Shown here in pieces: positions 12,929 through 18,686 of a stretch of DNA of 18,686 nucleotides; position 1 is the first letter of the stretch, and every line of letters starts with the position of its first letter. This DNA comes from ZC4RG42 sp036676355 (lineage in GTDB: Bacteria > Pseudomonadota > Gammaproteobacteria > Burkholderiales > SG8-39), in contig JAKFDA010000102.1 of NCBI GenBank assembly GCA_036676355.1, positions 1-18,686 of the forward strand. Reading direction: 5' to 3'. Both the position numbers and the translations under genes were made by a program. Below the pieces are notes generated by a model. That model was given only the letters and a program-made list of their open reading frames with translations. It was not told where the DNA came from and made no database searches.

Positions 12929-14570
12929 CGCCGTTCTAAGCCTGTTGGGCGCTTTTCTGCTGTCGATCATTGGGCTTTTCGCCTTCATCTGGTCGATGCG
13001 CAAGGGGCTGTTGGTGGAGAACCCCAAGGCCGCCTCGATGATCTTTGCCAAGGGCGAAATCGGCCGCGTCGACGACCCGGCGCTGCTCGCCGGCGATCAC
13101 GAACGTATGCAGATCGCCGCACACGAAGAAGGCGACAGCGGATCGCAAGCCGATCCGGCTGAAATCGAGGATCGCATCGAATCCGATCGTTCCACGTCCT
13201 TCCCGGTCTTCATGTTCATCGCCTTCGCCTGTTTCTGGCTGCTCATCGGCTCGGCGGCGGGGCTTACCTCCTCGCTCAAGCTGCACATGCCGGACCTGCT
13301 CACCGAGGAAGCGTGGCTCAGCTTCGGCCGGTTGCGCACGATCCACCTCAACGCCGTGATGTACGGCTGGGTCTCCAACGGCTGCCTCGCAGTGATCGTG
13401 TGGCTGCTGCCGCGCCTGCTGCGCACGCGACTGTACGGGCCGATGTGGGTCATGCTCGGCGGCACCTTCCTTAATGCCGGCATCGCCGCCGGCGTCGGCG
13501 CGATCGCCATGGGCTGGACCGACGGCATGGAATATCTGGAGATTCCGTGGCAGATCGGCATCTTCATCTTCTCCGGCCTGGCACTGATCATCCTCTCGGC
13601 GCTGTACACGCTGGCCAACCGGCGCGTGAAAGAGCTGTACGTCAGCGCGTGGTACATGATCGCGGCGCTGCTGTGGATCGCCCTGCTCTACTTCGTGGCG
13701 AAGCTACCCGGCGTGCATACCGGTGTGCAGCAGGCCACGACCAACTGGTGGTACGGCCATACGGTGCTGGGCCTGTGGCTCACGCCGACGAGCCTGGGCG
13801 CGATCTATTACTTCCTGCCGAAAATCATCGGCCGGCCGATCCGCTCCTACAACGTGTCGCTGCTCGGCTTCTGGACGCTGGCGTTCTTCTACGGCCAGGT
13901 CGGCGGCCATCATCTGATCGGCGGCCCCATTCCCGGCTGGCTGGTCACGCTATCGATCGTGCAAAGCGTGATGATGATCATCCCGGTCATCGCCTTCACC
14001 ATCAATCAGGGCGGCACGCTATGGGGGCGCATGTACCTCGCGCGCTACTCGCCGACGCTGCGCTTCATGATGTTCGGCGGGTTGATGTACATGCTCTCGT
14101 CGCTGCAAGGGTCGATCGCGGCCCTGCGCAACGTCAACGGCGTCGCGCACTTCACGCACTTCACGGTCGCGCACGCGCACCTGGGCGTGTACGCCTTTGT
14201 CAGTATCGTGTTGTTCGGCTCGATCTACTTCATGCTGCCACGCGTGCTGAACTGGGAATGGCCGTATCCGAAACTGATCACGCTGCATTTCTGGCTGGTC
14301 GTCATCGGCATCTCGATCTATTTCGTTTCGCTCACGATCGGCGGCTGGCTGCAGGGCACGGCGATGCTGGATGCCGCGCGCCCGTTCCTCGATTCGGTAC
14401 GCGTGACCATTCCCTATCTCGAAGGGCGCAGCGTCGGCGGCGCGCTGATGACGCTCGGTCACGTCGTATTCGTCGGTCATTTCTTCGCCATGGCGCTGCG
14501 CTTCGGCCCTCATCGCACGGGCGCCGCGCTGTTCTGGCAATCGAAACTGGAGCCCGCGCTTGAAAAATGA
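12921..14570 (+). CDS. ccoN: Atypical cbb3-type cytochrome oxidase catalytic subunit with CcoS-like N-terminus
   Basis: A 549-residue haem-copper oxygen reductase subunit, against about 475 for standard CcoN. Residues 1-50 form an extra helix plus a CcoS-like stretch (AFIWSMRKGLLVENPKAASM, 21-40), then an acidic linker to about 90. The core follows: low-spin haem ligands H142 (FGRLRTIH) and H420, high-spin haem ligand H418 (VAHAH), CuB ligands H280 (WWYGH), H330 and H331 (GGHH), and the cross-linking Tyr Y324. Spacing from H280 to H420 is identical to the Pseudomonas stutzeri enzyme. There E323 is a conserved Glu; here it is Q396 (SLQGS). The retained Tyr indicates O2 rather than NO reduction. 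ATG at 12921 follows GGGAGAG by about 8 nt. The 3' end overlaps ccoO by 11 bp. Confidence 0.9.
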   Translation: MDSAVLSLLGAFLLSIIGLFAFIWSMRKGLLVENPKAASMIFAKGEIGRVDDPALLAGDHERMQIAAHEEGDSGSQADPAEIEDRIESDRSTSFPVFMFIAFACFWLLIGSAAGLTSSLKLHMPDLLTEEAWLSFGRLRTIHLNAVMYGWVSNGCLAVIVWLLPRLLRTRLYGPMWVMLGGTFLNAGIAAGVGAIAMGWTDGMEYLEIPWQIGIFIFSGLALIILSALYTLANRRVKELYVSAWYMIAALLWIALLYFVAKLPGVHTGVQQATTNWWYGHTVLGLWLTPTSLGAIYYFLPKIIGRPIRSYNVSLLGFWTLAFFYGQVGGHHLIGGPIPGWLVTLSIVQSVMMIIPVIAFTINQGGTLWGRMYLARYSPTLRFMMFGGLMYMLSSLQGSIAALRNVNGVAHFTHFTVAHAHLGVYAFVSIVLFGSIYFMLPRVLNWEWPYPKLITLHFWLVVIGISIYFVSLTIGGWLQGTAMLDAARPFLDSVRVTIPYLEGRSVGGALMTLGHVVFVGHFFAMALRFGPHRTGAALFWQSKLEPALEK

Positions 14571-15153
14571 ACTCAGGCTCGCCGGCGGTGCGGTGGTCGC
14601 GCTGGCCATCGCCGCCGCGGCACTCGTCGTTCTGCCCTACATCCAGGTGCGCGACATCGCGCCGGCAGCGGGGCTGAAGCCCTATACCGAGACGCAGTTG
14701 CGCGGCCGCCAGGTGTACATCTCCGAGGGCTGCATGTACTGCCACTCGCAACAACCCCGCGACCGCACGATGGGGCCGGATGCGGAGCGCGGCTGGGGCC
14801 GGCCTTCCGTTCCCGGCGATTACTATTACGACAAGCCGCATCTCCTCGGCAGCATGCGCACCGGCCCCGATCTGTTCAACATCGGCGTGCGCCAGCCGAG
14901 CAAGGACTGGAACCTCGGCCACCTGTACCAGCCGCGCGCCTATGTGCGCGACTCGATCATGCCGGCCTATCCGTTCCTGTTCACCGTCAAGAGCGCGGCC
15001 GAAGAAGGTGACCAAGTCGTGAACCTGCCACCCGGCGTGACGCCGGCGGGCAAGGTCGTCGTCGCCAATCGCGAGGCACTGGATCTGGTGGCTTACCTGA
15101 TTGGGTTGGACCACACCTATCCGATACTCCCCGCCGAGCCCAAGAAACCCTAA
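14560..15153 (+). CDS. ccoO: cbb3-type oxidase monohaem cytochrome c subunit (CcoO)
   Basis: A 197-residue membrane-anchored cytochrome c that feeds electrons to CcoN. One N-terminal transmembrane helix (about 7-28) is followed by the haem motif in EGCMYCHSQQ (C58, C61, H62). The axial Met is M134 in SIMPAYPFL, the counterpart of the NMPAYPWL motif of CcoO. The blocks GDYYYDKPHLLGSMRTGPDL (86-105) and HLYQPRAYVRDS (121-132) are CcoO-specific. The length is normal for the family. The start is a TTG at 14560 inside the end of ccoN, with TGGAG about 8 nt upstream, so translation is probably coupled. Confidence 0.92.
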   Translation: MKNELRLAGGAVVALAIAAAALVVLPYIQVRDIAPAAGLKPYTETQLRGRQVYISEGCMYCHSQQPRDRTMGPDAERGWGRPSVPGDYYYDKPHLLGSMRTGPDLFNIGVRQPSKDWNLGHLYQPRAYVRDSIMPAYPFLFTVKSAAEEGDQVVNLPPGVTPAGKVVVANREALDLVAYLIGLDHTYPILPAEPKKP

Positions 15154-15171
15154 TCGCGCGGAAACGATCTC

Positions 15172-15774
15172 ATGACCAAACTACCTGAACCTGACCACAC
15201 AGCGCAGCAGCGCGAACACGCCGAACCGACCGAAAGCCTGCGCCCGGTACCGCTCGTCGTCGTTCTCGTCACGCTCGCCGTGGTGATTTTCGGCGCGGGC
15301 TACATTCTGTTTTCCGAACCCTTCGGCGCTTCGGAACTCGGCGACCAGCGCACGCTGGCCGACCTTCGTCCCGCTGTAGCGCAAAGCGGCCAGAGCGTCG
15401 ACGGCAAGCAACTGTTCAACGCGCAATGCGTCACCTGCCACCAGGCGGGCGGCCAGGGACTGCCGGGCGTGTTTCCGCCGCTCGACGGCTCGGAATGGGT
15501 GAGCGGCGACGAGCGCATCGTCGCGAACATTTTGTTGTATGGCATCAACGGCGAACTCGCTGTGGCGGGCACGACCTATAAGGGCATGATGCCGGCCTTC
15601 GGACATCTCGGTAACGAAGAGCTCGCCGCGGTGGCGAGCTATGTGCGCTCGGCCTGGTCGAACAAGGGCGAGCCGCTGAAGGCCGAGCTTTTCGCGCAGG
15701 AACGCAGCGCAAATCCGCGCACCACGCCGTTTGCGAGCGGCGCGGAACTCGAGGCGCTGGGCCGCAAGCCTTGA
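15172..15774 (+). CDS. Membrane-tethered monohaem cytochrome c (in place of CcoP)
   Basis: A 200-residue protein with a short polar N-terminus, one transmembrane helix (about 26-47), a periplasmic linker and a single class I cytochrome c domain. The haem motif is QCVTCHQAGGQG (C86, C89, H90), and the axial Met lies in KGMMPAFGHL (M140). Standard CcoP has two haem motifs and is larger, so this is not a normal CcoP. It probably serves as the terminal electron donor subunit. It starts 18 bp after ccoO. A C-terminal extension of about 35 residues follows the cytochrome fold and has no recognised motif. Confidence 0.88.
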   Translation: MTKLPEPDHTAQQREHAEPTESLRPVPLVVVLVTLAVVIFGAGYILFSEPFGASELGDQRTLADLRPAVAQSGQSVDGKQLFNAQCVTCHQAGGQGLPGVFPPLDGSEWVSGDERIVANILLYGINGELAVAGTTYKGMMPAFGHLGNEELAAVASYVRSAWSNKGEPLKAELFAQERSANPRTTPFASGAELEALGRKP

Positions 15775-15846
15775 GCGTGAACAAACAACAGCCGTGCAGC
15801 GCGCAGGTCGCGGTCCTGCTCCGGGCGAGAAAAACAGGTTAGCGCT

Positions 15847-16488
15847 GTGCTGCGCACGGTACTGGCCAGTGTCTTTTTTGCTGTCCTCTCGTACGCAAGC
15901 GCGCACGTGCTGACACACGATTTCCAGGTCTGGACCGCGGAAGGCGCCCGTCGTCTTGAAGTTGCGTTGAGCCCGGTCGCCGCGCCGGCGGTGCCATTGT
16001 CGGCCCCGTGGACGGCGAGCCAAAGGTTGGACCAGGTGCTGGCCGACGGCCACGCCGCAACGATCGTCGATTTCGTCTACACCCGCTGCACAACCGTTTG
16101 CCTTGCGCTCGGCAATACGTTCCAGCAATTGCAGACGGCCATCGTCTCCGTAAATCCCGACGCCGTGGATCCATCGGTGCGGCTGCTATCGATCAGCTTC
16201 GATCCGGCACACGACGACACGCAAACGCTGCGGCAATACGCCGCGCGGCTGCATGCCGATCCGCGCGTCTGGCGTTTTGCCGGCCCGCGTAATGCGCATG
16301 ACCTGACGCAGTTGCTCAAGCCTTATGAGGTCGTCGTCATTCCCGACGGGCTCGGCGGTTTTGAACACAACGCGGCGCTTCTGGTAGTCGACCCGAGAGG
16401 CCGTCTCGTCCGCATTTTCGATTACGCCGAAGCCGATCTCGCGCTCGCCTATGCACGCTCGATCGCCGGCAAATCGAACGCGCGATGA
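15847..16488 (+). CDS. SCO1/SenC family copper chaperone
   Basis: A 213-residue periplasmic, membrane-anchored thioredoxin-like protein. The N-terminal hydrophobic segment (2-20) is an anchor or signal. The copper site is complete: CxxxC in YTRCTTVC (C81, C85) and the distal His in GGFEHNAALLVVDP (H174). SISFDPAHDDTQTL (115-128) matches the SCO block around the conserved DP. SCO proteins deliver copper to or reduce cytochrome oxidase copper sites. CcoN has only CuB, so here the likely role is CuB loading. The start is a GTG 72 bp after the cytochrome gene. The end overlaps the next gene by ATGA. Confidence 0.88.
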   Translation: MLRTVLASVFFAVLSYASAHVLTHDFQVWTAEGARRLEVALSPVAAPAVPLSAPWTASQRLDQVLADGHAATIVDFVYTRCTTVCLALGNTFQQLQTAIVSVNPDAVDPSVRLLSISFDPAHDDTQTLRQYAARLHADPRVWRFAGPRNAHDLTQLLKPYEVVVIPDGLGGFEHNAALLVVDPRGRLVRIFDYAEADLALAYARSIAGKSNAR

Positions 16489-17063
16489 ATGCGCCGCGTT
16501 TCAGCGCACGCGCGCAGAGCTGGATCGGTCTCGGACTGCTGGCGATACTGATACTGACTCCGCTGCGCGCAGCGCTCGAATCGTCGATGAGCCGGCACAT
16601 GCTGATTCAATATCCGGCGCTGATGCTCAGCGGCGCGTTGCTGTCCGCAGCGGTGCCAGGCGTTGTGCGGCGCCGGCTCGCGCCATGGAATGCGCTCGGC
16701 CTCAGCGGCTTCGTGGCGGTTGCGCTGGGCCTCGCTGTATTGATGATTCCGCGCGTGCTCGATCTGGCGCTGGTCGACCCAGGCGTCGAGGTGGGGAAAA
16801 TTCTGGCGCTCGTAGCGGGTGGCGCGATACTGAGACATTCGTGGCGAAGCGGCGGCCTGTTGATCCAGGCGTTCTTTCTGGGCAACACGCTGCCGATGAT
16901 GGGAGTCGTCGGCTGGCTGTATGAAAGCGCCCCGGCGCGCCTGTGCAACGCTTATCTGCTCGACGACCAGCAGAACCTCGGCCAGGGGTTTGTCTGGCTC
17001 AGCGTCGCGATCGCGCTGATCTGGCTGGCGCATGCCGGACGCTGCCTGATGGCACGGGCATGA
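16485..17063 (+). CDS. Polytopic membrane protein, distantly CtaG-like
   Basis: A 192-residue protein with about five to six hydrophobic helices. It overlaps the SCO gene by 4 bp (ATGA), so it is translationally coupled and belongs to the oxidase operon. SSMSRHMLIQYPALMLSGALL (34-54) resembles the His-containing segment of the caa3-type CtaG assembly factor (HMxQHMLLMLVAPPLL). LLDDQQNLGQGFVWLSVAIAL (158-178) resembles the CtaG DQQLGGLIMW block. The similarity is weak and based on these blocks and context only. If right, it is a copper-handling assembly factor for the oxidase. It is shorter than typical CtaG. Confidence 0.6.
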   Translation: MNAPRFSARAQSWIGLGLLAILILTPLRAALESSMSRHMLIQYPALMLSGALLSAAVPGVVRRRLAPWNALGLSGFVAVALGLAVLMIPRVLDLALVDPGVEVGKILALVAGGAILRHSWRSGGLLIQAFFLGNTLPMMGVVGWLYESAPARLCNAYLLDDQQNLGQGFVWLSVAIALIWLAHAGRCLMARA

Positions 17064-17080
17064 ATCAGGGAAGCGCGCCC

Positions 17081-17095
17081 CTATTCCCACTCGAT
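17081..17095 (-). other. Sequence matching the usual 3' end of guaA, possible attachment-site remnant
   Basis: CTATTCCCACTCGAT; read on the minus strand it encodes Ile-Glu-Trp-Glu-stop, the usual C-terminus of GMP synthase GuaA. Upstream on that strand the reading is Pro-Met and then a stop, so no guaA gene is present. The 3' end of guaA is a known integration hot spot for genomic islands, whose far end carries a short copy of it. It lies 18 bp past the oxidase operon. Chance is possible for 15 bp. Confidence 0.3.
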
Positions 17096-17137
17096 CATTG
17101 GTTAAAGGGATGGGCTCTGCTCGACATGGGGATCCAA

Positions 17138-18094
17138 CTAGCCGGAGACACGCGGCTCATTGGCAATGGGCGCCGCCGTACCTGCGTCCGCCCGCGCGGG
17201 AAGAGCCTGGGCAGGCGCCGACTGCAGCAATGCCTCCAGCCGCTCGATGCGGTGGCGGTGCGGCGTGGTGATGGCATAAAAGTGTTCATGCAACTGCGGG
17301 CATTGTCCGACCGTACAGAGCATCCCATTGCGCAATTCGTCCTGCACCACCACCTCGGGCAGCACCGCAAGCCAGCCGCTGTCGCGCGCGATCAACCGCA
17401 GCATGGCCATGTCGTCCACTTCGGCGCGCACTTGGGGCTTGACCTCCGCCGCCATGCACAGCGCGTCGAACTGGGAGCGCACGACATGGCGCGGCCCTGG
17501 CAGGGCGATGTCCAGTCCTTCCAGATCCTGCGGCACGCGCAGGTGCTTGCCGCGCCAGTGCTGCGCCGGACCGATCAGGGAGATGGGCTGGCTGCCGAGG
17601 AACCGGCTGTGCAAGGGGCGCTCGGGATCGGCAGCCACGGGTTCGTTGGCCAATACCAGATCCAGCTGGTGCTCGCCCAGGCGTTCGAGCAGATGCTCCA
17701 GCTGGCCGGACTCCAGCGTCAGGGCAACCGACGTATCGCTCAGCAGCGGCCGGAACAGGTTTTCCTGGTAGTTGCGTGACATGGTGGCCACGCTGCCGAT
17801 GCGCAGGCGCGTGACGCCTTCACTGTGGCCTTGCAGCCGCCCCAGCATCTCCTGGCCCAGACCGAAGATGTTCTCGGCATAGGCCAGCACCAGATGGCCC
17901 GTCTCCGTCAGCACCAGGCGACGGCCTTCGCGCGTGAACAGCGCATCGCCCAAGCGCTCCTCCAACTGCCGAATCTGCGCCGACAGAGACGATTGTGAGG
18001 TGTGCAATTCCTGCGCGGCGCGCGTCAGATGACCCAGCCGCGCGACGCGCCAGAAGTAGAACAGGTGATGGAAGTTCAGTTGCTCGAGCTGCAC
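17138..18094 (-). CDS. LysR family transcriptional regulator, divergent from dabB
   Basis: A 318-residue LysR-type regulator. The N-terminal winged helix-turn-helix spans about 5-65: LNFHHLFYFWRVARLGHLTRAAQELHTSQSSLSAQIRQLE, the recognition helix being within SQSSLSAQIRQLE. A linker helix and a periplasmic-binding-protein-like effector domain follow (about 93-295). The LNFHHLFYFWRVA start is like that of NhaR-type members. It is divergently transcribed from the dabB-like gene across 97 bp containing a large dyad, so it probably regulates that operon and itself. A LysR gene beside dab genes is a known arrangement in sulfur-oxidising autotrophs. The start is GTG at 18094, with an in-frame stop three codons upstream. 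The effector is unknown. Confidence 0.88.
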   Translation of the reverse strand: MQLEQLNFHHLFYFWRVARLGHLTRAAQELHTSQSSLSAQIRQLEERLGDALFTREGRRLVLTETGHLVLAYAENIFGLGQEMLGRLQGHSEGVTRLRIGSVATMSRNYQENLFRPLLSDTSVALTLESGQLEHLLERLGEHQLDLVLANEPVAADPERPLHSRFLGSQPISLIGPAQHWRGKHLRVPQDLEGLDIALPGPRHVVRSQFDALCMAAEVKPQVRAEVDDMAMLRLIARDSGWLAVLPEVVVQDELRNGMLCTVGQCPQLHEHFYAITTPHRHRIERLEALLQSAPAQALPARADAGTAAPIANEPRVSG

Positions 18095-18095
18095 T

Positions 18096-18143
18096 GTTCT
18101 GTTTTATGGATTGGTTTGTTCGTACCAATGTATTTTACAGAAC
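18096..18143. promoter_or_regulatory. Extended symmetrical operator in the lysR-dabB intergenic region
   Basis: The layout is GTTCTGT (18096-18102), N7, ATTGGT (18110-18115), N8, ACCAAT (18124-18129), N7, ACAGAAC (18137-18143). Both arm pairs are perfect and share one centre (between 18119 and 18120). The dyad starts 1 bp upstream of the lysR start and ends 48 bp before the dabB start. It includes T-N11-A steps expected of LysR sites. A tetrameric LysR binding site is the simplest reading. Confidence 0.7.
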
Positions 18144-18191
18144 GCTTGGCGCGCAGCAACATTGCGCCCGCTTCTCATCTCGAAAAATTCC

Positions 18192-18686
18192 ATGCCTGCT
18201 CTTCCTGCTTTTACGCCCTTGGCCCCCGCCGCGCTCATGGCGGTGGCCTTGCTGCTTCTATTGTGCTGGCCCCTGGCTGCCCGCCGGCCGTGGCGCATCT
18301 TCATGCCGCTCTGCACGCTCGCCCTTGCCGCGAGCCTGCCCGGCGTGTGGCTCGGCGCGCAGCCACCGCAGTTGTCACCCTGGCTGGTGTTGACGCCTCT
18401 GGGCGGCCTCCTGGCCAGCCTGGTGCAATTGCTGGTGACGGTGATCGGCGCATTCTCCGCGCGTTATCTCGAAGGAGAAGCCGGGCAACGGCGCTATGCC
18501 GCGGCCCTGAGCGGCGTTCTCGCCGCGGTGCATCTGCTGCTGCTGGCCGACCACTGGCTGGTGCTGATCGCGGCCTGGGCCCTGATCGGCATCGCCCTGC
18601 AACACTTGCTGTGCTTCTATCATGACCGCCCGTTCGCACGTCTGGCGGCGCACAAGAAGCGTCTGGCCGACCGCCTGGCCGACGGC
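18192..18686 (+). CDS. dabB: DabB-like NuoL-related membrane subunit, N-terminal 165 codons (runs off right edge)
   Basis: The N-terminal part of a polytopic proton-translocating subunit related to NuoL/MrpA. In the DAB system DabB works with the carbonic-anhydrase-like DabA to concentrate inorganic carbon. Helices lie at about 8-30, 36-53, 67-90, 105-120 and 119-140. LVQLLVTVIGAFSARYLEGEAGQRRYAAAL (77-106) is the family block. WLVLIAAWALIGIALQHLLCFYHDRP (121-146) and AAHKKRLADRLAD (151-163) fit DabB better than NuoL. The Glu of the NuoL WELxG motif is Ala here (WALIG). The start is the ATG at 18192, with no strong ribosome binding site. Confirmation depends on dabA beyond the window. Alternatives are another NuoL-like antiporter subunit. 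Confidence 0.75.
   Translation, partial: MPALPAFTPLAPAALMAVALLLLLCWPLAARRPWRIFMPLCTLALAASLPGVWLGAQPPQLSPWLVLTPLGGLLASLVQLLVTVIGAFSARYLEGEAGQRRYAAALSGVLAAVHLLLLADHWLVLIAAWALIGIALQHLLCFYHDRPFARLAAHKKRLADRLADG

Noticed and set aside
13547..14563. A 338-codon open frame in another plus-strand frame
   Set aside because: It is a frame shadow of ccoN. The ccoN frame has all haem and CuB ligands at correct spacing.
12921..14570. CcoN as a nitric oxide reductase
   Set aside because: The cross-linking Tyr (Y324) is present at the exact cbb3 position, and partner genes are CcoO and SCO rather than NorC, NorQ or NorD. Oxygen reduction is the better reading.
15777..15842. A 21-codon ORF between the cytochrome c and SCO genes as a CcoQ remnant
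   Set aside because: It reads MNKQQPCSAQVAVLLRARKTG with a GTG start, no ribosome site and no transmembrane helix, so it does not resemble CcoQ.
15181..16128. A 315-codon open frame on the minus strand
   Set aside because: It is antisense to the monohaem cytochrome c and SCO genes, whose haem and copper motifs are intact. Its translation is Arg/Ala-rich without a domain.

Overview
The window is GC-rich proteobacterial DNA that is densely packed with genes on both strands. It most resembles a chemolithoautotrophic sulfur oxidiser of the Beta- or Gammaproteobacteria. Three things point that way. The left edge holds the 5' half of soxB (periplasmic thiosulfohydrolase of the Sox pathway). The centre-right holds a complete but atypical cbb3-type oxidase operon behind an FNR/ANR-like site. 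The right edge holds the 5' end of a dabB-like gene (NuoL-related subunit of the DAB inorganic-carbon pump) behind a divergent LysR regulator. The genus cannot be fixed from the sequence alone.

Layout. 1-2.2 kb: soxB (partial) and a Bcr/CflA-type MFS exporter, both on the minus strand. 2.2-4.4 kb: two copies of an inverted-repeat-bounded element (about 115 and 130 bp) flank a DUF2254 membrane protein and trxC. 4.4-6.3 kb: a PAS-GGDEF diguanylate cyclase, a DUF4112 protein and a small lipoprotein. 6.7-11.0 kb: a small acidic orphan protein, a histidine phosphatase, a type II NADH dehydrogenase and a GH13 enzyme resembling trehalose synthase. 11.0-12.3 kb: a SirB2-like membrane protein, the ribosome-rescue hydrolase ArfB, and a convergent HExxH protein. 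12.3-12.9 kb: a gene-poor leader with an FNR-like box, a candidate -10 element, direct repeats and hairpins. 12.9-17.1 kb: ccoN, ccoO, a membrane-tethered monohaem cytochrome c, a SCO protein and a CtaG-like membrane protein, all tightly spaced. 17.1-18.7 kb: a 15-bp sequence matching what a guaA 3' end typically encodes, then the lysR/dabB divergon with a large symmetrical operator-like dyad.

How it fits together. Electrons from thiosulfate oxidation (SoxB) or NADH (type II dehydrogenase) can reach a high-affinity oxidase under low oxygen, while DAB-type bicarbonate uptake would support CO2 fixation. The most unusual part is the oxidase. CcoN keeps every haem and CuB ligand and the catalytic Tyr, but has Gln where cbb3 enzymes have a conserved Glu (E323 in Pseudomonas stutzeri). 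It also carries an extra N-terminal CcoS-like segment. The operon has no recognisable ccoQ or dihaem ccoP, and instead has a single-haem tethered cytochrome plus its own SCO and CtaG-like copper-handling candidates.
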